Position numbers and translations under genes: made by a program
Notes under the pieces: generated by a model
Seen by the model: the letters and a program-made list of their open reading frames with translations, nothing else
What the model was told of the DNA's origin: nothing
The model's database searches: none
Shown: positions 39,001-46,673 of the stretch, piece after piece
Numbering within the stretch: the first letter of the stretch is position 1
Layout: every line of letters starts with the position of its first letter
Source: Platycnemis pennipes
Lineage: Eukaryota > Arthropoda > Insecta > Odonata > Platycnemididae
Length of the DNA stretch: 64,000 bases
Assembly (NCBI GenBank): GCA_933228895.1
Contig: OW121849.1
Span: forward strand, 44,982,354 to 45,046,353
Reading direction: 5' to 3'

Positions 39001-42000
39001 TTTAATACAAAGTGAAGAAATCGGAATACATTACGAAACAAGAACTATGGATTGGTAAAAGTGTGGAATGCAATGGATAGAAATTTGAAGAAAAATGATG
39101 CATGGCCTACACAAGTATATATTATTTCCAAGGATGAACTAAGATTTATTTATATGGACTCGGAACTAGAATGGAAAGTATACAAAATAATTTAGGTTGA
39201 AAAAGTGGCCTGTAACTACCTAATTCTCCAGGGAACGTTTCCTTAACCAGATCAACTTTTGGCAATACACACATTCCATATGCAAATGAAACTAAACCAT
39301 TAGTTCTGACCAATGATCTGGACCACAACCTACACCAATAATAGTCAATAAAAAATTGTAAATATTGAAATGGTTTCAAGAAATTGTTACACAATGATGC
39401 AGCAGCATCTAGGTACCTAAATGGGTAAATATAATCTTCAATAAAAGTTAATGAACCCTATATATTAAGACTTCTTCAATTTTGAAAGCCCTGTAATCAT
39501 CATTAGCACATTGCACACAAAAAAATCTTATCTAAACATTTTCTTTCACACCAAAAGTACTGCAAAATATGTACTTAATTTTAATTAGTTTGACGATGTT
39601 ACATAAATCAAACTAAACTGATAGCCTAAGGAATAGTAATATACTGAATGAGGACTAGATTCTGGGTAGAAAATAAATTCGTTAGGAAAACTTACGGCAA
39701 TGGGAATAAAGAGAGTTGGAGATATGTGGCTGAATAACATCCTCAGGATGTAATCTTTCTCATACTTGGCCCCATAAGGTATCTGTAATTAAGAGGATTC
39801 CATTAAAATGACTTAAGAATTCCAACTTACTTAACGCTATGCTATAAAAATAATTATTGAAACAAATTATTTAAATTAGATAATCACAGATCTATAATTC
39901 ACCTACTTCAATAGTAATTAATATTGAATTTCAACGACGAGGTGAAAGGTACTTTACTCACCGTAACTTTGTACCAACTTGCTGTTTCTGAAAGTCTTCC
40001 TCGGCCGAGAGGGGCTGGTGAGTTCCTGCCTTTTTTTCGCCCTCTACCTCTTTTCGAAACAGATGCCACGCTGAATAATGACAAAACAAAAGTGAGAGAA
40101 CAATGTCTCAGGCCATCTTCAGGCTTAGTTCATCATTTAATTGGCGCTACAGAGTAATCTATTATCTTACAATCTATTTATGTTGCGTCCACCAAATCCT
40201 GATGTCCCAGCCATATCGACATCGTCATCAAGCCGGGCATGTACTGGTAGACGTCGGTCTGGAAGCCTGTCATGCTTGGAAATTCTGTTGCTGTTCGGTT
40301 TGAAAGAGACTCTTCTTCTGTTGTCCACTCTGTCATCATGTCCTAAAATGGGATAGCAAATGATAGTACATCAGAAATGAAAATACAACTTCGGCTCAAA
40401 GCTGCTTAAGGAGTGGGAAGTCACATTGGACACAAACATTATACCTTACAAGCCCCCATATAAGGAATGTGGCAGGGAGTGAATTCAAACAAAAAATGCA
40501 TTACATACCATGCTTAAAAACCATTAGTAACTATATGTTCTAGTTTAACCTTAACAATTTAAATAACGATAAAAATAGCAAAGCAAGCATGTTGGATTAG
40601 CTTTATGCCCTTATACCAATATGCAGCTACCTATAATATCCGTTGAAACACTCTTAAACATAATTATACATAATACTGAACATTATTTACAGATGTTCAT
40701 ATCACTAATTGCACGAGGAAAGGACATTTTGAATCAGTCAGTTCGGCAATCAATTTCTCTATATTTATGATCATGGTCCAGTTTACCATGGTAAGCTGGA
40801 GTTCGCCAAATATTATAACGTGATCATCGAAAATATTGACTCGGAATTCAGTCAAGAAATTTAAGACTTTTCAAATTTCAAACTACGATTGGACGTTTAA
40901 CATTGGGGTACAGACCGTACATCTACGCTCTGTGGCATAGAACAACGTGTTTACAGGGCCAACAACATGAATGGGAGCAAGTCGCAAAATACGACAAATG
41001 AAAATAGGTTAAGGAAGAAACGTGACACTAAACGGTGACAACAACAGAAATTTTTTCAGAAGAATAGACCAAGGCTACAATAAGGAGTACAAATTACTCC
41101 ACCACGTTCTACGTTCAGAATATAATGGGAAAAACTTCACGTACCATAATAATGCTTCCCGTTTCTCGCAAAACCTCCGTCGATTATTCTTCTATGCATG
41201 CTGAAATCCAAAGTTTACTTATAATAATAAATAAGATGGCGTGATGCTATTGAAGGACGGAAGTGACGTCAGTACGTAGCGCTGCCATCTCTTGAAAGCC
41301 TTGCAAGTCATAGTTTTCCTATATAGGTACTAGAGGGCAGAAACATGCAGAACGCCGAGAGGGTCCAAACTCCAGTTACCCCATCCCTAAGCTAGTATCG
41401 TTAGGGTCATCAGGGTATTGAGAAAGACACCGTCCTGTTCCCTATACTATGCTTTAGAAACATACGTTGGCGGATGGGGGGAGCCGAGCTAAATTCGGGG
41501 GACGCGTTGGAGTAGTCGAAATACTGGCCTCCCACCCCATGGTAATAGTTACGGATTCCGTTAAAGATAGGCATTTTTCATTGGTTTACTATTATAACTA
41601 AAGACCAATATGTGCCTTTCATTAAGAGCAGGTTGAACCCGACGCCGGGTTTCCCTCCACATTAACTCCTTAACCTTCCATTCCCATCCTTGCCTGTGCC
41701 TGCTTGTACCTTTCCTTCCCGTCAGAAGCGCCTGTAAATGTGGGGACGGACTAGAAATCACAAATGAGGAATCCTTACGTAGGTAGCTGGTAATTATCAT
41801 CCTAATGTTTTCTGACAGAATGCTATTGGGGACAGTTATCCTCTGTTCCCACCAATGCCTTTATAATATGCAGAGCAGATGTTTTTTTATACGTTAGGCG
41901 AGGGGCAGGAATCTCTGTTATTAATTTGAATCTCACTTCATGGTAAATACATGCAGTTATTCGGAGATATTATTCTGGTTGTAAAATAATTTCAGAACAT

Positions 42001-42502
42001 TTCTTGAGATTAAAACAACAATCGAACGGGAATGCTTAGTAGGTATACTCTGAAAGATAAATGCGAAAGTTTTGTGGATATGCGCAGAGTTGGCTATCCT
42101 CAGTCAAGATAAAAACAAAATTATTTGACGCATACGTCAGCGCAGTACATAGGAACTTACACGACGAGATTCTTACTAAATAATTAAATATATATCATAC
42201 ATCCTCGTATGTAATTAATTTGTCACACTAAGATTCCTTACAGTTAGGTAGAAAATCTTCAAACACAAGTGCACGCAGAAACATAACTAATGAAAGGAAA
42301 GTTTAGCACTTAAAAATTGTTATCACCAAAATGTCCCCTAAAGCATTAGTGGTTGTAAATTTGCTGGAAATGTGAACTTACCACTATACGGAGAACAGTA
42401 TTTGTGGTTTCTATATTTTTGGTGTCTGCGCTCAGATCTACAGGGCGAGTAGTAGAGTTCCGCGATCTGCAGATCATGCGTGTTCCTCTTCAAAGGTGGC
42501 AT
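26918..42502 (-). CDS. NXF1: NXF1/TAP mRNA export receptor, complete, 14 coding exons
   Basis: NXF1 with NXT1 (p15) carries bulk mRNA through nuclear pores. The 14 exons join without a phase conflict into 1,920 nt, i.e. 639 codons plus TGA, close to the usual animal length of about 620-670. Domains in order: a basic N-terminus (1-125) with HDDRVDNRRRVSFKP; an RNA-binding fold from SWYKVTIPYG (about 130-205); leucine-rich repeats (about 225-350, e.g. LVALNLSENKI and LKILHLGRNK); an NTF2-like domain (about 370-552) with RQFLEQYYSLFDAENRQ, which pairs with NXT1; and a TAP-C UBA-like domain (about 580-639) with QSGMNVDWSRKCL and GWEFQRA that binds FG-nucleoporins. The gene is convergent with eIF3a. 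Intron 4 (5.9 kb) holds a hAT-like element with a nested Penelope insertion, and intron 13 a foldback element. All domains look intact. Confidence 0.95.
27726..27802 (+). repeat. tRNA-like segment (Leu/Ser type), left arm copy 1
   Basis: The A-box-like tgtggctgagtggtttaagg and a mutated B-box (gggttagggccc) lie about 35 nt apart. The ends do not form a clean acceptor stem, so this is a tRNA-derived repeat, not a functional tRNA. Confidence 0.65.
28020..28098 (-). repeat. tRNA-like segment, right arm copy 1
   Basis: On the minus strand the A-box ccatggccgagcagtttaag and B-box gggttcgagtc are well kept. It is better preserved than its partner at 27726-27802. Confidence 0.7.
28277..28990. other. 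NXF1 intron 13 remainder
   Basis: No other element recognised. The open frame 28494-28703 has no motif. Confidence 0.6.
28998..29161 (-). CDS. NXF1: NXF1 exon 13 (linker and UBA-like domain start)
   Basis: A Pro/Ala-rich linker (APMPPPLPAMPADP) followed by EQMVQSMSQQSGMNVDWSRK, the first helix of the TAP-C domain. It leaves in phase 2 (AGAAA|gtaagt). Confidence 0.94.
29339..29506 (-). CDS. NXF1: NXF1 exon 12 (NTF2-like domain)
   Basis: Fifty-six codons in phase 0, PQLIYISVSGVFRETKTNKQ through RAFSRVFVIVPAGGGFCIVN to TKDQEK. This is the end of the NTF2-like domain (SVNGVFKE, RAFTRTF and IVNDELFVR in relatives). Confidence 0.95.
29595..29763 (-). CDS. NXF1: NXF1 exon 11 (NTF2-like domain)
   Basis: Encodes RLNDYLGESRNLIRVPDYAR through LLRKGKLAIVTFLSQLPQTQ and HDPLSFAVDVPICN. 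The SRN and LPxTQHD motifs are diagnostic of the NXF1 NTF2-like fold. The acceptor is tttatgcag and the donor AAC|gtgagt. Confidence 0.95.
29886..30130 (-). CDS. NXF1: NXF1 exon 10 (LRR end, NTF2-like start)
   Basis: Begins DGMDLPPQISFDVADE, matching the conserved LDG...LPPPIxFDVE boundary, and continues through KGSFLCTPEGQPLVRQFLEQ and LLDAYHQDAMFSLSAAYP of the NTF2-like domain. The donor is CACAG|gtactt. Confidence 0.95.
30215..30251 (-). CDS. NXF1: NXF1 exon 9 (37-nt microexon)
   Basis: A very short exon encoding SEVRKRFPKLVKL. The RKRFPKL motif ends the LRR domain in all NXF1 proteins. The acceptor is tttcatacag and the donor CTG|gtaggt. Its length makes it easy for gene finders to miss. 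Confidence 0.92.
31515..31624 (-). CDS. NXF1: NXF1 exon 8 (leucine-rich repeats)
   Basis: Encodes VHEMTQLNSLQGLPIVELIL, QGNPLCSKFKDQSVYV. A nearer GT at 31518-31519 would break the frame in exon 9. The donor used here (AAG|gtagga) leaves two bases that make Ser with exon 9 and keep the frame open. Confidence 0.92.
31754..31947 (-). CDS. NXF1: NXF1 exon 7 (leucine-rich repeats)
   Basis: Encodes LVQDSFCALSRPNLMIAVLD and then ENIPDLVALNLSENKIHIID and TPNLKILHLGRNK. These are two clear LRR units with LxxLxLxxN/xK spacing. The acceptor is ttttcttcacag and the donor AAG|gtaatt. Confidence 0.95.
31948..33486. other. NXF1 intron 6
   Basis: No element identified. A short (GGCAT)n microsatellite lies at about 32838-32861. 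Confidence 0.6.
33487..33625 (-). CDS. NXF1: NXF1 exon 6 (RBD-LRR linker)
   Basis: Encodes IQIRVHPGTPNFDLNAALKS through KRYNSDTRALDLTRFHLDP. The KRYN...ALDL segment begins the leucine-rich region. The donor is CCCCG|gtaag; the split Asp codon is completed in exon 7. Confidence 0.94.
33708..33812 (-). CDS. NXF1: NXF1 exon 5 (RNA-binding domain)
   Basis: Thirty-five codons, FRTQGNDASFYVEDHEAAQK to MTLNDGFK. The FxVED strand is characteristic of the family. It is separated from exon 4 by a 5.9-kb intron containing a 2.85-kb hAT-like element. Confidence 0.94.
34502..35055 (+). mobile_element. Palindromic Penelope-derived insertion, 15-bp TSD
   Basis: CTATATCTTATTACT is duplicated exactly at 34487-34501 and 35056-35070. 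Inside, 34505-34690 is an inverted copy of the 3' tail, followed by a coding remnant of the GIY-YIG C-terminus (34708-34890: YWDRLTKEAIEISLEERNLN, RDAGYALSQTWRPIIRKI), then the tail in direct orientation (34838-35055). The two tail copies differ at only a few positions. This resembles the inverted pseudo-LTR arrangement known for Penelope elements. Confidence 0.88.
35940..36110 (-). repeat. tRNA-like repeat inside the hAT-like element, copy A
   Basis: Minus strand: an A-box-like tgatagcgtagttgttaaa and the B-box gcgagttcgatcctta. The adjoining gggcctatggagaaaaaagtc resembles the tRNA-flanking block of the foldback family (gggcctatgggaaagaaagcc at 46565), in the same order. Confidence 0.5.
36488..36610 (-). 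repeat. tRNA-like repeat inside the hAT-like element, copy B
   Basis: Minus strand: a B-box-like aaagttcgatccctaccgc, preceded by ggtaatcaacattcgcctgg, which aligns with copy A around ggtcacctacattctcc. It is a second, diverged copy of the same repeat. Confidence 0.45.
37098..39695. other. NXF1 intron 4, 5' part
   Basis: AT-rich; no element with clear ends. It contains a perfect hairpin at 37572-37600 (13-bp stem catggcatattat, 3-nt loop). Short frames are meaningless. Confidence 0.6.
39696..39782 (-). CDS. NXF1: NXF1 exon 4 (RNA-binding domain)
   Basis: Twenty-nine codons in phase 0: IPYGAKYEKDYILRMLFSHI and on to FIPIA. IPYG-K-YDK is the hallmark first helix entry of the NXF1 RNA-binding domain. 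The acceptor is cttaattacag and the donor GCC|gtaagt. Confidence 0.94.
39962..40070 (-). CDS. NXF1: NXF1 exon 3 (start of RNA-binding domain)
   Basis: The acceptor is cattattcag and the donor ACG|gtgagta. The exon encodes a basic run KRGRGRKKGRNSPAPLGRG and then SWYKVT, the first strand of the RNP-like RNA-binding domain. It leaves in phase 0. Confidence 0.92.
40171..40342 (-). CDS. NXF1: NXF1 exon 2 (basic N-terminal region)
   Basis: The acceptor is cccattttag and the donor AGATT|gtaaga. The exon encodes HDDRVDNRRRVSFKPNSNR through RLDDDVDMAGTSGFGGRNINR. The HDDR and DDDVDM blocks match the pattern of animal NXF1 N-termini. It enters in phase 1 and leaves in phase 2. Confidence 0.88.
40343..42381. 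other. NXF1 intron 1
   Basis: About 2 kb without recognisable coding sequence. A SINE-like block on the minus strand at about 41640-41756 (acaggcgcttctgacgggaa) is related to copies at 23.2-23.8 kb. Confidence 0.5.
42382..42502 (-). CDS. NXF1: NXF1 coding exon 1 (start codon)
   Basis: The ATG is at 42502-42500 and the donor AGTG|gtaagt. The exon encodes MPPLKRNTHDLQIAELYY and on to CSPYS, 40 codons plus one base that joins exon 2 as Gly. The start is inferred from phase agreement with exon 2 and an open frame; N-terminal sequence of NXF1 is poorly conserved, so this exon is less certain than the rest. Confidence 0.72.
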
Positions 42503-42620
42503 TCCTTCTCATCTAAGTTTTCGCTAATTTTCCTGTTGCTTTCTCTTTAGCGTCCTTCCCGCCTGCTTCACTGTGTCTGCCTTTGAGTCACCGGAAATTC
42601 TCCTGCGCAGGGCTGGAAAT
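42503..42620 (-). promoter_or_regulatory. NXF1: NXF1 5' leader and probable promoter side
   Basis: About 120 bases upstream of the proposed ATG are less AT-rich than the surroundings and contain CpG (gcgggaaggacgc and ctgcgcagg on the minus strand). No TATA box was identified. A ttatttccag just upstream could also be a splice acceptor, so a further 5' exon is possible. Confidence 0.35.
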
Positions 42621-42999
42621 AAAAGTAATTAATGTAGGGTTTGCCAATAGTTCTTGCGCGTGGATTCCCTAAAAAAATCATTCATTTATATTTTCATTGG
42701 ATAAGAATCGTATATTTAGAACTCAATATTTTATATTCTCTTACTTCTCGTTTCACGGAAATCAAATGCATAAAACCCCATATCCACAGAGTGGCAAAAG
42801 GTTTAGTTTGTATCCACAAATACATATTTAACTAATCATAACTTAACTTTTTTCAAATGTATATAATTACTTAGTACCTTGAGTTGTATTTTGGGAAATA
42901 TTTCCTTCCATCAAATAAGTATATTGATAATGATACCCCTGAAAAAATAATATGGTTTATTAGTTATTCGTGGGAGGCGACCGACAGCTAAGGTCATTT

Positions 43000-43257
43000 G
43001 CGTCATTTAGTGGGTGGGTAATAGGGATGTGGGAGGGAATTTTTCGAGGAACGAAGAAAGGTGGAAATGAACTCCGGCGTCTGCATTATCCTACTTTTAG
43101 GGAAAGGCGTCACGGTTTATATTCCCATCCGAGACGAACAAAGCACTGAACTCGAAATGCTCTCTACACAGCACCCAAATGCCGTATGCCGATGAAAACT
43201 CTGACTCAGCAGAGATTCCAACCCGGGCCCTCGGGATTGAGCCACTACCACACCCGA
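43000..43257 (-). repeat. tRNA-related SINE-like repeat
   Basis: On the minus strand it starts near 43257 with gtggtagtggctcaat and a B-box-like gcccgggttggaatctc. It continues through ctgagtcagagttttcat and gagagcatttcgag into a CG-richer body. The gagagcatt(t)cgag block is shared with 23280-23440. Confidence 0.5.
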
Positions 43258-44168
43258 TGGTAACTCAAACAATTCCTAACAGTTATATAAACAATCTCAC
43301 CATCTCTGGTTAAAAAAAACTCCTGTTTTTTGAGTACACAATCCATGGGTAGGAGTCTAACGGGTCATTTAACAATTTTTCTCCTTGCTAAGAGCTTGAT
43401 CCTCTGATAGCGGGACGTATTTACATAATTTTATGTTATAAATTATAGAGAGCGAGGGAAACTTAGCATCTGTTACTGAAAAATGTGACAGTGATGTCTA
43501 CATCCCCGTGAAATAAATAATAATGATTTTAAAAATAATTTACCTTGTATCAATTAGCTGGGGTCTAATTGATAGTTTATTTCAATTTGGCACATTATTC
43601 AACATTATCACGGTCAGTACATTGAGATCCTTCTTTAAAGACGCGAAGAAGAACAGAATGTTGGGGTAGTAAAGAAATAAATACCCCAAAGGAAACGTGA
43701 AACCTTTGTCGTAGGGAAATTAACATCGATAGTACCTACTTACTTTTAGTTCAGAGGTACCTTACTCCGTCACAGGTAGATATAAATTTCAAGGATGAAG
43801 GGGATCGAGAAAACTGCTTAAGTTAGTTTACGGAACGCACGAACCCGATTAAATGTGAAAGATAAATTCATTTCCTTTATAAAGTACAATTTCGTTGGTC
43901 GCATATATTAAAAACCAATTGCCAAAGGCTCCGTTGCTCTGTTTCTAAGCAAATATGATTTAAAAAATTACAATGGTTACAAGGAAACATCATTACTGGC
44001 TCTATAACTTTTCTCTATCCCAAATGTTCAATCATTTTCCTGTTTTAACTCATACTATGTATTAACAATAATTAATGAGAAAATTACGGACGGGTAAAGT
44101 CGCTACTCAGTCATAAAGCAAACACTTTGATTTTTGTTAAATTTCCTATACTGGCGGGAAATTCGCTT
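43258..44168. other. Intergenic DNA, no gene seen
   Basis: AT-rich with no frame above 60 codons and no recognised repeat. Confidence 0.6.
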
Positions 44169-44350
44169 ACAAGGAGACATCGCGAGATTGATGTTCGGGA
44201 TCCGAATGCCGATGTTATTTTCTGAAACTATAAAGGAAACGTAGAAAAAGTGTCACGGCTTTCTTTCCCATAGGCCCGGGTTCGAGAGATAAAAGCAAGT
44301 AAAGATTTGGCGCGGAATGACTACCTTTGAGTGAAGGTGTGTCTTCAACA

Positions 44351-44428
44351 ACCACCGTGGCCGAGTGTGTTGAGGCGCGCGGCCTGTAACGTTTGCCCCG
44401 AGCGACGTGGGTTCGAGTCCCGGTGAAT
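44351..44428 (+). repeat. tRNA-like segment, left arm copy 2
   Basis: The A-box gtggccgagtgtgttgaggc and B-box gtgggttcgagtcccgg are both intact in sequence. Leu/Ser-type A-box wording. It would need folding to rule out a functional tRNA, but the 3' side (gtgaattcaa) does not pair with the 5' side. Confidence 0.7.
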
Positions 44429-44751
44429 TCAATTTTTTTTCTTTCTTATAATTTAAGGAATCAATGTTACAACCCATCCCCATTCATTTAAGTCAATTAC
44501 GTTAGTATTTTTTCTTTTTTCAACTCATTTTATGGATTTTCAATGGATCGAGGACTTACGACGCGAATTAGGGGATTTTATTTTCCCATTACAGGCCGTG
44601 TATACGACCGTGTTACAGGCTCACATGCTGCCCGACGCATTAGGTTTGGATTTCGAATATCCGTGAATGCTTCTATGAATACCAAGGGCTTCAATTGTTC
44701 GCTGGACTACCTCAAGACCGTAAAGAATGAACTAAATGCTTATTACACTGC

Positions 44752-46116
44752 GATGGTTGCCCTCGTAAATTCCTCGGAACCGCCCTGAAATTTTCATTTT
44801 TATCACTTTATTTTTCCTTAAATAGTGAGCATGATATCGGCAGAAAATAGAAGGGCATGTGATACATATTTAAAATGATTTTCTCAAGGTACAACGTATT
44901 TTATTGAAGTGAACCCTTATCGTGGGCGACGGGAAGATTTTGAATTCCTGCACAAATAAATATGATGTAGGGATAAAACTATTTTTCTTTCGGTTCAATG
45001 AATGAATTTAAATTTTCATTCGTGGCATGTAATCGCCCATTATTTGATTATAGGCATTAATAAAACTTTTGAAGTAAGGTATATTCCTTCATCGCGGGAA
45101 TCGTTGTTACATACCCAATCCCATACAATTAAGTCAGTTACAATAGTATTTTTCTATCTTCAGCGTATTTTATTGATTTTCAATGGACCTCCGAATGATG
45201 ACTTACCACGCGAATTTGGGGACGTATATAACGACACGTGAAATTCCAGGTAATGCGTTCTTCTACGCCCCAGCCATTGCTCCCTCAACCCCTTCATATA
45301 TTTTTGATCTCAACTCTTTCTTGTCACCAAATAAACACAACTGGCTATCCTCAAATTCAGTTACTAACCCTAGCCAGCTTCCCCCTTTTACCCTTTAGGG
45401 GGCCGTCAAGTGCAATGACCCTGCGTTCCAGTAGTCAGCTCAAAGCGGTCTCGAAGTCTTCTTTGTCTATCTTTCGCACCCATCTTCACACGGTTGGGCC
45501 TCGGTGCCTCATTGAGAGATTAGCGAGGGTCAGCTGTGGAGGAAGGGTTGCTGGGGCGGAACTCTTTGAAGGGCGCAAGAAGGCATGTCATAAAGGAGAC
45601 AGGGTGGATGGAAGGACATTCTGTAGTAAGGAGAGAGAATTTGTTGGAAAGACAGTGGGTGGGCTGTGGAGAAAATCTAATGGAGGGAAAACCAGGCGGA
45701 AATTATATTATGAATAAAAGAATGTAGGAGTCGGAAAATCGATGTTTGAGACAACGTTTTTAGTGCTGGGAAGGGGTGTTCTCTATATACAGCAACGCGT
45801 GGCAGCTGTATTGGGCCGTCTATTTCGCCAGTTTCAATCCAGCTCTTGATCAGTGAAGGTAAAGTGAAGCGTAGCTCAAGTTTCCTGCAGTAAGTCTTGT
45901 GCATTATTTAGTTTTCACCTATCTGCGGCGTTGTGTCGGGAGTTCTCGGAAGCTAAATGAAGAGTGTTCGAGAAATCTGTCCGTCGTCCAGCGACGGCTC
46001 CTCATTGTCAGACAATGATAATGACACTTCTCCATCGGTGTTGTCATCATCCCAAGAAGACAACACTGTTGCTGTGCGTTGCTTTGAAGATGTGTAAAGT
46101 AGTGTTTTGATAATAA
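44752..46116. other. Spacer of foldback copy 2
   Basis: Contains open frames up to 159 codons (45238-45717) with Ser/Leu-rich then Lys/Arg/Gly-rich composition, but no recognised domain. Whether it codes is unknown; no transposase motif is visible. Confidence 0.4.
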
Positions 46117-46412
46117 GCAGTGTAATAAGCATTTAGTTCATTCTTTACGGTCTTGAGGTAGTCCAGCGAACGATTGAAGCCCTTGGTATTCATAGAAGTA
46201 TTCACGGATCTTCGAAATCCAAATCTAATGCGTCGTGCAGCATGTGAGCCTGTAATGGGAAAAAAATCCCCTAACTCGCGTCGTAAGTCCTCGGTCCATT
46301 GAAAATCCATAAAATGAGTTGAAAAAGGAAAAAATACTAAAGTAATTGACTTAAATGAATGGGGATGGGTTGTAACATTGATTCCTTAAATTATAAGAAA
46401 GAAAAAAAATTG

Positions 46413-46490
46413 AATTCACCGGGACTCGAACCCACGTCGCTCGGGGCAAAAGCTATTGATCGCGCGCCTCAACGCACTCGGCCACGGTGG
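46413..46490 (-). repeat. tRNA-like segment, right arm copy 2
   Basis: Inverted partner of 44351-44428 with the B-box gtgggttcgagtcccgg identical. The anticodon-side sequence differs (agcttttgcc against aacgtttgcc). Confidence 0.7.
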
Positions 46491-46673
46491 TTGTTAAAGA
46501 CACACCCTCACTCAAAGGTACTCATTCCGCGCCAAATCTTTACTTGCTTTTATCTCTCGAACCCGGGCCTATGGGAAAGAAAGCCGTGACACTTTTTCTA
46601 CCTTTCCTTTATAATATCAGAAAATAACATCGGCATTCGGATCCCGAACATCACTCTCGCGATGTCTCCTTGT

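Larger units (their letters stand above)
44169..46673. mobile_element. Foldback element with tRNA-like arms, copy 2
   Basis: A 2,505-bp element with long, nearly identical inverted arms: 44169-44751 (583 bp) and 46117-46673 (557 bp), around a 1,365-bp spacer. The outer terminus acaaggagacatcgcgaga and the block ttattttctga are shared with copy 1. Each arm carries an inward-pointing tRNA-like segment and then sequence that is also conserved as an open frame (DFQWIEDLRREL, ARRIRFGF, MNTKGFN-SLDYLKTVKNEL). The left arm has 24 extra bases near 44592 that the right arm lacks. The similarity extends about 10 bp beyond the termini (aaattcrct). Confidence 0.88.

Noticed and set aside
44351..44428. 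Functional tRNA-Leu/Ser gene
   Set aside because: A and B boxes are present, but 5' and 3' ends do not pair as an acceptor stem and an inverted partner exists in the same element.
45238..45717. 159-codon frame in the foldback spacer as a transposase
   Set aside because: No DDE, HTH or other transposase motif; the composition changes abruptly along the frame.
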